Assembly: GCA_039919885.1 (NCBI GenBank)
Contig: JBDSEV010000064.1
Span: 1-64,000 of the forward strand
Direction of reading: 5' to 3'
DNA: 64,000 bases
Source of the DNA: JACMLD01 sp039919885
GTDB taxonomy: Bacteria > Bacteroidota > Bacteroidia > Chitinophagales > Chitinophagaceae
How positions within the stretch are numbered: the first letter of the stretch is position 1; each line of letters starts with the position of its first letter. The notes beneath the pieces were generated by a model, which saw nothing but the letters and a program-made list of their open reading frames with translations, had not been told where the DNA came from and ran no database searches. Both the position numbers and the translations under genes were made by a program. Positions 29,701 through 36,077 of this stretch are shown here, piece by piece.

Positions 29701-29986
29701 CCAAACGATAAGATTTAGTCAAAATAATATTAGTGCAAATTTTACAGACGGAAGTAGTGTTAAGTCTTTAATTGACCAGCTGAAAAACGGAGATCAGATA
29801 AGTATTGCACCCATAAGAATTGTAGAAAAAAATGGAAACGTGTTTAGTCTAGACAATAGGCGCCTCTACGCGTACCAACAGGCAAAGCTAGATATCTCCT
29901 ACATAAAGTTGAATCAAATACCAAAAAAAGAATTTAAAAAATTCACAACTGTAAATAATGGCACTTCAATAAAAATTAGACGTTAA
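20747..29986 (+). CDS. Giant RHS/YD-repeat protein with LamG domain and variable C-terminal toxin region
   Basis: 3079 residues. A signal peptide ends near residue 35 (LFLVLLVCCNMAEAQ); ATG 20747 or 20756 are both possible. Residues about 150-1700 are a long beta-rich, cysteine-rich stretch with clusters such as CYSNCATC and CLNC. A LamG/concanavalin-like domain spans about 1760-1990. YD repeats run from about 2050 to 2760. The RHS core (about 2769-2835) shows YGFNGKENDNE, YDPRLGRFLSVDPI and NNPVSGVDMDG. After the core the tip (2838-3079) differs in style: AT-rich codons and, from about 2980, a block with PIRIVEKNG and LDNRRLYAYQQA, which resembles ParB/sulfiredoxin-like nuclease toxins. An 81-residue immunity-like gene follows after 18 bases. 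By family knowledge the RHS shell encloses the toxin tip and delivers it to neighbouring cells. The tip's activity is a tentative call. Confidence 0.87.
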   Translation: MPSMTHQCSTIYFFIRRRAVQLFLVLLVCCNMAEAQTEKYIQSLTGPIKAGDTCVVMDDKFTNSLEWGGIARNWSVNNLLTFELRYDTSANYLTKNFSCKLEMDVEYETSDHVKQQLKNIVLQVAFDSAAGSVHQGIAFYKFMGGHRVKISVKKISSEEWGKKLPPAFRIKNEIFIDRAYTINPTISATNVMVSNTAAETVTTGSARSKKNLSARTESARSGQQYTLSWDPHDAGLQGFSEYDLEWTFYDEGSAVAKNFATGNFILSDASLETLFRNNSSRVTIGLPAYQLNLLYNAGWVFHRVRGVRFNAASGVREEGIWSYAGSYPGGWGVIPVSAHEEYLNWQYSRSFAEEGKRKEVISYFDGSFRNRQSVTLNNDVTGSLAIVQEKIFDAQGRDAVSILPAPTEETTIHYFRNFNSSAITGKPYKFTDIGNAAACVQSPAAMSSLTGASQYYSGSNPKKDDNSNQFYFTKYIPDAQGYPFAVTQFTPDNTNRIRTQGNVGAVYQPGKNTEADHTTQYFYGKPQQDELDRLFGNEAGNASHFLKNMVTDANGQTSVSYINASGKTIATALAGKTPDNLQPLAAYQLKNEAVVTTLTSSDNIIRDAANLSLTYNGTFLAAATGSFTLEYEFTPFSLQVLYGLQNEKICADCYYDLGIRVTDNCGNLLQDFTNEAVFTEKTTCDPMPTKQVGQLAVTIEKPGEYNITYELKLSRKAIDFYTGQLLVQNLSLKTEMDFKRDYIHGINISGCYSNCATCVADLGTEQDYVGKMTVVLQQNELVANAEDIAWMKTTYQQLLAECALLQEGCGKTDLPCEEQTRQIRDDVGLGGQYMLYDPATNVFIERDINVFLLNKAALTQAVTVDGSARILNDLTEAELIRYWQDSWADFLLPFHPENKLNCFLNDCGKNAGIEIYDRDFANTEDAVLARLKRFWFDDDYISVVNNDPYFGAGAEGVGKKIAFINSLSDYKATGMDIMSFVRWQVYCQPPNAQAAQPAALTPCPRTDLCNRSQDEWALFSVLYLSARQEIKNKNTTCNSNQLFPDPATLMDPVVNGAGAALSCTDLHFFTISNSNGVLSIEYNGVEKMARDVTVQYVAVNGATVTNAGSVVFAAGSGTGTIQTAGAAPDLLYSIDYARCDVQHPYFTKARRNYNGINTATLVAQIANKSKDQLNTAATGAMTSECNESCEQGADAWMKKLEGCNLALDAAEYQELRDGLVAVCKSSCLFNVSDHPFGASSTPLATSNGDKDFSEVLIRVLGTSRFSTVCNDLLLDYPLPISVTPLYTNEIVRTPSTCAYNKLKSWQTSYIATVGYSSLMDFVQHTIDHLFNLTDSEVSSLLAAYENKCVTPKPIRLPASLSCTDAQQKTCLNCTEIQDESLNFAAAYAYVKPTDPDYYGLLAKYINRKYNFNISSTDVYGSMQRCVTAGPVQDSISCDALSSAWSSFEQLKPDYGSNPNSFPAADSLYSMQLVLWLNTTLNRNLNFDYYQALARKCEFTFHYPSPLPAVPCDSNLYDLNCPPQFITCCQPFEELEKFKKVFPDTVNARLLALYFSLQRSQWCAAVNLPNIDYRMAYDTIVAYFNNFKLASAYTITVRPDSLLNYRADNDGSCVTTALSFMANPYNPGIALYAVCNRPLQPVLPLDSNSCINQQIAVALGNAHSDYLDYVQEVKRDYREAYYTKCLSIRPQLKLSATYNQPLEYHYTLYYYDQAGNLVKTIPPAGVQPVDEMPGGSANLERTKNFRLADKNYCYEYGDAPFMNGNASITVADAPAIQQNSQPFTVEAFVNFSSLSSTQTILQKQSVNIVDSKTDGYKIYLDNGRLKCDLSAHGEEAWTQLLSKLEPYQFPPYYSPPVAPVMVRSKIAVSVQRKLYRSLTAQITSDISSLLVTGQWTHIAVTNTGNWANPLRIYINGSLVNTELLADDYDYTPSNSPPISAAEAAAGTALLNFTYAASTIPLTVNNSSAADLVIGSQGNGLHGSIKQVRIYNRALPVAEVRSNAYNACLVPQSEGNLVLWLPLNKETVVAGSLDRINQLPTVNAGTVFSDLYQPVYPNHRLPTHYYYNSLNGVSAQVSPDGGSSNFWYDLLGRLVVSQHSEQKISSRGEANNRYSYTKYDALGRVIEAGEKTGAAVMTAAIAKTDPVAAGSAINNWMASATDQQVTQTIYDQVNGSIVTNTAITSNQNIYNTSRKRVVATIFRQSVTALADYSNATHYQYDINGNVKRLWQEHKKSVTGTPVNLLKDIQYNYDLVSGKVNEVVYQKGKGDQFVYKYDYDPDNRLIKAYSGRDFNTLQQDAGYQYYLHGPLARIELGDALSGRMVQGCDYAYTLQGWLKGMNGVQIAVASGGDNDMGADGSAVNKNGIHAQAGKDALAYTLGYNQDDYLPIGGAAAAAWSIRYQHPTMAGNEATGKALFNGNISHASSGIAGIDNGATHGYSYGYDQLNRLREMRAHNLSSIAPNAGWNNGSITDDYRESYTYDANGNILTLFRNGTTANARNLSMDDLAYHYYYYTRNNTRRNYVPGQPLPADAWALTNQLAHVKDAVPSGNYPSSNNTGEKDIDNQANNNYTYDGIGNLVKDNAEGIAKIGWTVYGKIQSIDKTDGTSIVYDYDASGNRIQKQTVSGRAKTITNYVRDAQGNPIGVYSWQGRANAVPAAGAPGNGVNGQTWDEQHLYGSSRLGMWKPDITVPVALNPLNDAVQVGSKLFELANHLGNVVAVISDKKIAVATAGDPLLTDHYAAELINANDYTPFGMQMVGRSFKLSSSAYRYGFNGKENDNELKGEGNQQDYGMRIYDPRLGRFLSVDPITAKYPELTPYQFSSNNPVSGVDMDGLEWSPAGKVGIFSIDGTAVQLYPNNPAVIQQEKADAPMVRMGHQIARANNHATFLAAQWTPKNESEKERHAALKESWYDRDGYNADGSPTPATRLMQDKTWNAFADNIALPELEALSVLDGAPALRSFFKAVGFLEKKGFQRLAESGTINPQTIRFSQNNISANFTDGSSVKSLIDQLKNGDQISIAPIRIVEKNGNVFSLDNRRLYAYQQAKLDISYIKLNQIPKKEFKKFTTVNNGTSIKIRR

Positions 29987-30004
29987 TTTTTTTAATATAA
30001 ATTT

Positions 30005-30250
30005 ATGGACATATCTGATTTAGCCGACCAAGTATCAAGTAAAGAGGATTTTATATCGTTTTTACAGAAATTGCAACAAGATTATAGAATTAATAAAAAT
30101 GAATGGGAAAACCCCGACCTACCTCGATATTTTGAGGCAATGGAAGCTTTTTTAGAGGGATCAACAAACGAAGCATTTAATAAAATTGATTTCATTCCTT
30201 CGTGGAGCCTTTTTGCAAACATTTTGCTTGTGGCATCAGTATATGAGTAA
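30005..30250 (+). CDS. Immunity-like protein, DUF7660 type (copy 1)
   Basis: 81 residues, acidic, all-helical in appearance, no signal peptide. Pattern: FISFLQKLQQDY, NEWENPDLPRYFEAMEAFLEG, WSLFANILLVASVYE. This matches the DUF7660 family as I remember it, commonly found beside polymorphic toxins. It starts 18 bases after the RHS stop codon, the position expected for the cognate immunity gene that protects the producer and its kin in the cytoplasm. It is clearly paralogous to the protein at 30579-30836, but lacks the DMDGYY segment of that copy. The codon usage is AT-rich like the RHS tip. Specific neutralisation of the adjacent tip is inferred from position. Confidence 0.72.
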   Translation: MDISDLADQVSSKEDFISFLQKLQQDYRINKNEWENPDLPRYFEAMEAFLEGSTNEAFNKIDFIPSWSLFANILLVASVYE

Positions 30251-30337
30251 TAGGTGGCACTGCACAGCACGATGACCGACCACATTATAAAATTAATTGA
30301 AACAAATATCGCATACTTTAGAAATGAGTTGATGTAA

Positions 30338-30572
30338 TTTGAAATAGGCCTCCTCCCATCCCGTTGGCCTAGGAAGGTAATTCTTCAAATCTTGTATTTC
30401 ATCCCATTAGAAAAGACTCTTATAAAAGGTGGTTCCAACTTATTTAAGCGATATGGTGAATTGGGCATCTTCGGCTCAAGTGGAAGGGCAAATGTGGAAA
30501 ATGACGACGACTACCGGTGGCCAATCTATTAAGCTTAACTTGGAAAATGGTAGAAAAATAGTTATAAAATAG
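30338..30572 (+). pseudogene. Displaced RHS toxin-tail remnant, module 2
   Basis: Two overlapping reading frames without a good start: one open from 30338 to 30532 (includes LIKGGSNLFKRYGELGIFG), the other from 30426 to 30572 (includes NWASSAQVEGQMWKM and the ending LENGRKIVIK). The second ends six bases before the next immunity gene, as toxin tails do. A frameshift within 30426-30530 would join the two. No RHS core precedes it. I interpret it as a decayed C-terminal toxin cassette; which frame was the original is uncertain. Confidence 0.5.
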
Positions 30573-30578
30573 AATTTT

Positions 30579-30836
30579 ATGAAGTCCATCAAACAGGCAA
30601 TAGATAAAATAAGCAATAAACAAGATTTTTTAGAATTTATTGGGATGTTAGTTGATAACTTAAAAAAAAGCCCAGATGAATGGTCGAATAACAGGCTCGA
30701 AAACTATCTTGAGGCTGTCGCTAGGTGGACTGAAGATATGGATGGGTACTATGTAAATAATAACCTACCTGTGCCCACAAATGCTGACTGGAAAACTTTT
30801 GCTAATATTTTAATGGCTGCAAGAAGTTATGAATGA
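30579..30836 (+). CDS. Immunity-like protein, DUF7660 type (copy 2)
   Basis: 85 residues, cytoplasmic. The pattern FLEFIGMLVDNLKKSPDEW, NRLENYLEAVARW, EDMDGYYVNNN and WKTFANILMAARSYE is the fuller DUF7660 pattern and aligns over its length with the 81-residue protein at 30005. It starts six bases after the end of a toxin-tail remnant, so it is probably the retained immunity gene of an older RHS tip. Keeping such a gene would protect against siblings that still use that tip (inference). Confidence 0.7.
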   Translation: MKSIKQAIDKISNKQDFLEFIGMLVDNLKKSPDEWSNNRLENYLEAVARWTEDMDGYYVNNNLPVPTNADWKTFANILMAARSYE

Positions 30837-31002
30837 ATTTAACTGCGATTGAGCGTTAGTAAAGTTGAGTTTGCCTTTAGATCGAATCTGCGTCAGCTAC
30901 GCTATTTCCGTAGAAGGCAGTAAAGTTGCAGTCCTTTCGCAAATGAACATTGGCCCCCTCCAATTCATTGTCCGTGGAATGCAATAATGGATTAAATAAT
31001 AC

Positions 31003-31320
31003 GTGGTTGCGCCCAAGTTTGCTTTTTCAAGCACGTCTCCTTATATAGGTGAAAGCAAAACCTATTCAAATAGCCTAGAAATTTCCGACCCTACAAAATC
31101 AAACATTGGTTTCGAATTACCTGCAAATTACATTGAAAAATTGCAACAGAGACCTATTAAAGGAATAGGAAAAATTGTCCAACCAAATGATATTATGCCA
31201 GGCTCAAAAAAGACTTGGCAAAAGGCTTTTGAAGTAAGATTTAATAGGAAAATAAACAGGGAGAATGGTGTGCCAGTACCACTTGGAGGGTTGAAATCTA
31301 AACCAAAAATACAATGGTAA
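31003..31320 (+). pseudogene. Displaced RHS toxin-tail fragment, module 3
   Basis: Open for 105 codons from a GTG that directly follows a stop codon, without a recognisable ribosome binding site and without an RHS core. The sequence is polar and basic toward the end (KKTWQKAFEVRFNRKINREN, then VPLGGLKSKPKIQW), in the style of a toxin tip. Its stop codon overlaps the start of the next gene in ATGGTAA, the tight coupling of toxin and immunity genes. I do not recognise the toxin family. It may be an intact tip waiting to recombine or a dead remnant. Confidence 0.5.
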
Positions 31321-31775
31321 ATATGCTCACTTTTGTTGATCATCTTGAATGCCCAACTGTAAATGGCATCATTTATCCTAGCGGGATAATACAATTAGTA
31401 GATGCCAAAAGCGAATGGAGCCATTCAGAAGCGATTAAACTTGTGCCTGCCGGTCAAACTAGTATTGCTAAACTAGAAGAAAATGACAATTTGGAATGGA
31501 ATAGTTGTGCAGTACTGGATCGGACAGTGAATGAAAAGGAAAATCTTGAGGTTTTGACTGGTGAATGCGCGTTTGGAAGTGAGGGCTTTGTGGCCCTGTT
31601 GGAGTTTACAACACAAAAATTAATCTGGCTGGCTTTTTTTACCGATTCTAATCCATTCATTCACCCAAGAATTGAGCGAGGGTTAGTGTACGCAACTTCT
31701 ACGCTTAATTGCAAATGGAGATTTGATTTTAAAGAGCCAGCAAACATACAGGTTGAATGTTATAAATTCATTTAA
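31314..31775 (+). CDS. Putative immunity protein of displaced module 3
   Basis: 153 residues, acidic, no signal peptide or membrane span. The ATG overlaps the stop codon of the preceding fragment by seven bases; ATG 31323 (three codons later) is an alternative start. Visible blocks are LEWNSCAVLDRTVNEKENLEV, CAFGSEGFVALLEF and LIWLAFFTDSNPF. I do not recognise a named family; the small acidic, beta-rich character and the position just behind a toxin-tail fragment suggest an immunity protein. AT-rich like the neighbouring module genes. Confidence 0.5.
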   Translation: MVNMLTFVDHLECPTVNGIIYPSGIIQLVDAKSEWSHSEAIKLVPAGQTSIAKLEENDNLEWNSCAVLDRTVNEKENLEVLTGECAFGSEGFVALLEFTTQKLIWLAFFTDSNPFIHPRIERGLVYATSTLNCKWRFDFKEPANIQVECYKFI

Positions 31776-32015
31776 ATGATGTTACAAAAGTACTAGGCGG
31801 TTAAATCTTCTGTCGCATCCCTGGCCTATAGAGGGAAAGAAAAAAGTGGGAATATGGTTAAAATTATTCTGGTGATATCGGATTGTTTCCTATCTTTTGT
31901 CGACGGGATCCACTCGTCTTATTCTAGATCGTACAGATCTTTTTAAAATGCTATATTGTGCATTTTCAACAAAACCAATCCCCGCTAATTATTCCGCTAT
32001 TGCGTAATTTTGCGT
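31776..32015. other. Intergenic region between the RHS modules and the ABC transporter
   Basis: 240 bases without a gene. A weak hairpin AGATC-GTACA-GATCT followed by TTTT lies at 31926-31944 and could end the module transcript. A box TAATTTTG at 32005-32012 sits too close to the ATG and has no TTG partner, so I do not call it a promoter. Confidence 0.4.
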
Positions 32016-33866
32016 ATGAGCAAATCGCGGATGGCCAGTGAAAAAAGAACGGTGCCGGAAATCACCAAACCTACCCTCAAAGAAAAATTTGCTGCGCTGC
32101 GCAACCTCCCCCGGTTTTTTAAACTGGTTTGGCAAACCAATCACTGGTACACCATTTTAAACGCCATGTTAAGGTTGTGTCGGTCCGCTGTTCCCGTCGC
32201 CATCCTGTACATCGGCAAACTCATTATTGACGAAGTTGTATTGCTGAGCAAGGGCCAGCAGCCCGACCATCATTTTTTATGGGAACTGGTAGCAGCAGAA
32301 TTTGCACTCGCCATTGTATCGGACGGGCTTAGCCGCGCCATTTCCCTGGTAGATAGTTTGCTCGGTGACCTTTTTTCCAATTATACTTCCGTGCGCATCA
32401 TGCAACATGCGGCCACGCTGGACCTCGACCAGTTTGAAGACTCCGCTTTTTATGATAAGCTGGAAAGAGCCCGCCAGCAGACGGTGGGTCGCACCATCTT
32501 GCTATCGCAGGTGCTTACCCAGGTTCAGGATATTATTACCATGACATTCCTTACCGCCGGCCTGATGGCATTTAACCCGTGGCTGATCCTTTTGTTGCTG
32601 GTAGCCATCGTGCCTGCGTTCCTGGGAGAATCTTATTTTAATGATCGCAGCTATGCACTTACGCGCGGACAAACACCGGAACGCCGTGAGCTGGACTACA
32701 TGCGCTACCTGGGTGCCAGTGATGAAACTGCCAAAGAGGTCAAGCTCTTTAATCTTTCCGGGTTCCTGGTCGACCGGTTTAAAACCCTCAGTAATCAATT
32801 TTATGCAGATAATAAAAAACTCGCTACCAGGCGCGCAGCCTGGGGCGTGCTCTTTGCATTGCTCGGCAGCGCCGGTTATTATGCTGCCTACACTGTAATG
32901 ATCACAAAAACGGTGCAGGGTGTACTGAGCATCGGTACACTGGCTTTCCTGGCCGGATCATTCCGGCAATTAAGGGCATTGCTGGAAAATATCTTATCGC
33001 GTTTTACCAGTGTATCGCAGGGTGCTATTTACCTGCGTGATTTTTTTGAGTTCTTCGAGATCAGCCCAAAAATAAAAGCGAATCCTCACCCGGTGCCCTT
33101 CCCCAACCCTATTAAAAAAGGCTTCGAATTCCAGGATGTAGGTTTTCGTTATCACAACAGTGAGCAGTGGGCCAACCGTCACCTTAATTTTACACTGCAG
33201 GCAGGGGAGAAAATGGCATTGGTAGGCGAGAATGGTGCCGGCAAAACCACCCTGGTTAAGTTGCTGGCGCGCTTGTACGATCCCACTGAAGGCCGCATAT
33301 TGCTGGACGGTATTGATCTCCGCGAATATGACATCATGGACCTGCGCCGTAATACCGGCATTATCTTCCAGGATTTTCTGCGGTACCAAATGAGTTTTGC
33401 GCAAAACATTTCCGTAGGTAATATTGATGAGAAAGAAAACCGTGCATTGATAGAACAGTCCGCAGAAAAAAGCCTGGCCAGTTTGCTGGCAGAGAAGTTA
33501 CCACAACAATACGATCAGGCACTTGGCCGCCGCTTTAACAACGGCGTAGAACTCAGCGGCGGCGAATGGCAGAAAGTGGCATTGGCGCGTGCCTATATGA
33601 AAGAAGCACAACTACTGATACTCGACGAACCCACGAGTGCATTGGATGCACGGGCAGAATATGAAGTTTTTCAGCGCTTTGCTGAACTGACCAAAGGTAA
33701 ATCTGCGGTGCTGATCTCGCATCGGTTCTCTACCGTGCGTATGGCAGACCGCATACTGGTGCTGGAAAAAGGACAGCCGATAGAAATCGGTAGCCACGAA
33801 CAACTGTTACAACAAAATGGCCGGTACGCAGAATTGTTTAAGTTACAAGCGCAGGGTTACCGGTAA
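32016..33866 (+). CDS. ABC exporter, fused permease and ATP-binding domains
   Basis: 616 residues from ATG 32016 (MSKSRMASEK). The first half (about 20-345) is a six-helix type-1 exporter membrane domain, with WTNHW-like N-terminal segment, AVPVAILYIGKLIIDEV and FLAGSFRQLRALLENI. The second half is a nucleotide-binding domain: Walker A GENGAGKTTLVK, signature LSGGEWQK, Walker B LLILDEPTSALD and the H-loop SHRFSTV. One gene encodes one half-transporter, so it likely works as a homodimer in the inner membrane. The substrate cannot be told from the sequence. It follows the RHS module region but differs in base composition (normal GC), so I regard it as core genome and not part of the toxin locus. 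Confidence 0.92.
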   Translation: MSKSRMASEKRTVPEITKPTLKEKFAALRNLPRFFKLVWQTNHWYTILNAMLRLCRSAVPVAILYIGKLIIDEVVLLSKGQQPDHHFLWELVAAEFALAIVSDGLSRAISLVDSLLGDLFSNYTSVRIMQHAATLDLDQFEDSAFYDKLERARQQTVGRTILLSQVLTQVQDIITMTFLTAGLMAFNPWLILLLLVAIVPAFLGESYFNDRSYALTRGQTPERRELDYMRYLGASDETAKEVKLFNLSGFLVDRFKTLSNQFYADNKKLATRRAAWGVLFALLGSAGYYAAYTVMITKTVQGVLSIGTLAFLAGSFRQLRALLENILSRFTSVSQGAIYLRDFFEFFEISPKIKANPHPVPFPNPIKKGFEFQDVGFRYHNSEQWANRHLNFTLQAGEKMALVGENGAGKTTLVKLLARLYDPTEGRILLDGIDLREYDIMDLRRNTGIIFQDFLRYQMSFAQNISVGNIDEKENRALIEQSAEKSLASLLAEKLPQQYDQALGRRFNNGVELSGGEWQKVALARAYMKEAQLLILDEPTSALDARAEYEVFQRFAELTKGKSAVLISHRFSTVRMADRILVLEKGQPIEIGSHEQLLQQNGRYAELFKLQAQGYR

Positions 33867-34011
33867 TATTTTCTACTAACCTGCAATGGAAACCGGTATC
33901 CGGAAGTTGTATGCAATGGCGCAGTCATTTTACATTTTTCTGTAAAAGCAACTTTTTAAAAAAAGGGGTAGCCGAATAATTTTTATTTTATCAGCCACCC
34001 TGATTATTTTA

Positions 34012-34839
34012 TTAATATCCTTTCATAATTTCTATAAGTAAATCCGCAATCATCGCATTGCCCTTGTCGGACGGGTGCAGGCCGTCATAGGTGATATTCG
34101 CGGCCTCCGGGGGATATGGATAAGCGTCGGTCTCGGGGTTGAATGGAATATTTATAAAATCGGGGTAAGCATAATTTTTATAGGCATCCGCTGTTGCAGG
34201 ATCTTTCAGGCGTTTGTATTTCACCAGTTGTTTTAGCCCCATTCCTTTTTTATGGTAAAGGTCTACGCAAGCAAACTGCTCGTAAGCAGCAACGGCTTTT
34301 ACGGCGTTGGCAAATTGTTCAAGCGACTGACCGTTTTTCTCCTTGTAAGATCCCCATGCATTGTTTTTAAAATTGTTGATGTAAACAAAATCCACCCGCT
34401 GCATCGGTGTAATTAAAATGATTTTTGCTCCGGCATTCAGGGTGCGGAGTTTATTAATGATGATCCGGAAAGATCCAAATACCGTTGTATTGCCCGTATT
34501 ACTGGTATAGTCGCTCATGGTGCCCAACGGTCGTCCCTGCCACCAGTCATTCGTTCCCAGGAAAACAGAATAGACATCTGCCTTTACAATACCAAGGCTG
34601 TCTATTTGTTTAGCAATGCCTCCTGAGGTCCATCCATTGTGGCCCTGGTTTATAAAACTGGTATTGGGTAACTGTTCTACTACCCTTGTCATATATCCTG
34701 TAGTAACACGGTTGCCGGTTTCACCCGGGTGATCATTTAAATACGTAATAGAATCCCCGATAGCAACCCATACAATTTCTTTGGGAGCGAAAGAGCAAAA
34801 CCCCATCACAACCACAAACAGGAATAGTGTTTTTTTCAT
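34012..34839 (-). CDS. Secreted SGNH/GDSL hydrolase
   Basis: 275 residues. The signal peptide is MKKTLFLFVVVMGFCSFA. Block I is AIGDSITY with the nucleophile Ser30; block II glycine is in NQGHNGWTSGG; block III is FLGTNDWW with the conserved Asn; block V is YDGLHPSDKG with Asp252 and His255. All four residues of an SGNH hydrolase are present. These enzymes are esterases or lipases, and related Bacteroidota members deacetylate carbohydrates; the substrate here is unknown. It is divergent from the esterase gene at 35013, and an AT-rich hairpin (TTTTACA / TGTAAAA, 33928-33947) lies between it and the convergent ABC gene. Confidence 0.9.
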   Translation of the reverse strand: MKKTLFLFVVVMGFCSFAPKEIVWVAIGDSITYLNDHPGETGNRVTTGYMTRVVEQLPNTSFINQGHNGWTSGGIAKQIDSLGIVKADVYSVFLGTNDWWQGRPLGTMSDYTSNTGNTTVFGSFRIIINKLRTLNAGAKIILITPMQRVDFVYINNFKNNAWGSYKEKNGQSLEQFANAVKAVAAYEQFACVDLYHKKGMGLKQLVKYKRLKDPATADAYKNYAYPDFINIPFNPETDAYPYPPEAANITYDGLHPSDKGNAMIADLLIEIMKGY

Positions 34840-35012
34840 TTTTATTTAATTAAAATTCTGATGAGTTAACCTGGCCTTAGTGGCCCGGGTATTTTAGTTT
34901 GATGAAGATAGCCTTTTGCCTGCTTTTATACAGCCACTCCCGGCAACGGGAAAAGTATAAAATGCATTTGCCGGATTAACCGCGGCAAGCTATATTTAGT
35001 AAAACTTGCAGT

Positions 35013-35873
35013 ATGAAAAGTATATTTTTATTAATTGTTTTAGTTTGTAGTTTGCTGTTTGCAAATGCGCAGAACAGCAAAGTTGCCGACGATCTTTCCC
35101 TTAAAAGCAAAATACTGGGCATGGATAGAAAATATGCAATCTATTTGCCACCCGGTTATGAAACATCCCAACGCAGTTACCCGGTTTTGTATTTATTACA
35201 TGGTGGTGGCGACGACCAGACTGGCTGGGTACAATTTGGCGAGGTGCAAAACATTACTGATAAAGCCATCGCCGCAGGCATCGCCACAGCAATGATTATC
35301 GTAATGCCCGATGCCAATACCGGCAAGCGGGGCTATTCAAACAACGCAACCGGCACATGGCGATATGAAGATTTTTTCTTCCAGGAGTTTATCCCGTTTA
35401 TTGAGAAAACGTATCGTATAAAAGCAGATAAACATTACCGTGCGATAGCAGGTCTGTCAATGGGCGGCGATGGTAGTTTTACTTATGCACTTCATCACCC
35501 CGAATTATTTTCTTCGGCTTGTCCGCTTAGCGCCGGTACCGGGCCGCTTACACTGGAAGATGCCAGGACACGTTTAACAAAAGAAACACCTGCTATTGCT
35601 GAAAAAGATATAACGTCTTTCTACAACCGCCAGAGCGTGCTTACACTTGTGAATAATATGCCTGATACACTGAAGAAATCTGTACGCTGGTATATTGATT
35701 GCGGTGACGATGATTTTTTATATGAGGGTAATGCACTGGTGCATATTGCGATGCGAAAAAAAGAAATACCGCATGAATTCCGCATCCGCGACGGGGGGCA
35801 TAACTGGACCTACTGGCGCACTGCCCTGCCCACTGTATTGGAATTTGTATCGCAGTCATTTCACCAGTATTGA
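35013..35873 (+). CDS. Secreted alpha/beta-hydrolase esterase (esterase D / feruloyl-esterase-like)
   Basis: 286 residues with a signal peptide (MKSIFLLIVLVCSLLFANAQ). Landmarks of the putative esterase family (esterase D / endo-xylanase-Z esterase type) are YPVLYLLHGGGDDQTGW (oxyanion region), the nucleophile elbow GLSMGGDGS with Ser149, DCGDDDFL (acid) and GGHNWTYW (catalytic His). The triad is complete. Family members act on acylated sugars, feruloyl esters or S-formylglutathione; an extracellular carbohydrate esterase fits the signal peptide best. It is divergent from the SGNH hydrolase gene; the two could serve the same polysaccharide use, but no glycoside hydrolase is near. Confidence 0.88.
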   Translation: MKSIFLLIVLVCSLLFANAQNSKVADDLSLKSKILGMDRKYAIYLPPGYETSQRSYPVLYLLHGGGDDQTGWVQFGEVQNITDKAIAAGIATAMIIVMPDANTGKRGYSNNATGTWRYEDFFFQEFIPFIEKTYRIKADKHYRAIAGLSMGGDGSFTYALHHPELFSSACPLSAGTGPLTLEDARTRLTKETPAIAEKDITSFYNRQSVLTLVNNMPDTLKKSVRWYIDCGDDDFLYEGNALVHIAMRKKEIPHEFRIRDGGHNWTYWRTALPTVLEFVSQSFHQY

Positions 35874-35922
35874 GTGGGTAAGTCATAGGGATTAACCCGC
35901 CAGTGGTAATTTGTAAATGCCT

Positions 35923-35954
35923 AAAGTAAAAATTCAAAATTAAAAAGTCAAAAT
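35923..35954. repeat. AT-rich dispersed repeat, copy 2
   Basis: Words AAAGTAAAAATTCAAAAT and TAAAAAGTCAAAAT in a row, flanked by GCCTA (35919-35923) and TAGGC (35954-35958) as a short inverted repeat. It resembles copies at 7291 and 50633. It follows the esterase stop codon. Confidence 0.5.
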
Positions 35955-36077
35955 AGGCCGATATAAAAGTATGCCGGTAGTATTTTAACTTTCTCATTTT
36001 TACATTGAGCTACCGCACATCTATTAAAAGCTGCCGAATCAACCACAATTAATTAATTTTGACCAAATTTTTCTGGC

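Noticed and set aside
30850..30987. An open frame of about 45 codons before displaced module 3
   Set aside because: It has no start codon near its beginning, no recognisable motif, and ends in stop codons before 31003; it may be module remnant, but I cannot support it.
32005..32012. TAATTTTG box before the ABC gene
   Set aside because: It matches TAnnTTTG, but no TTG lies 17-23 bases upstream and it almost touches the ATG.
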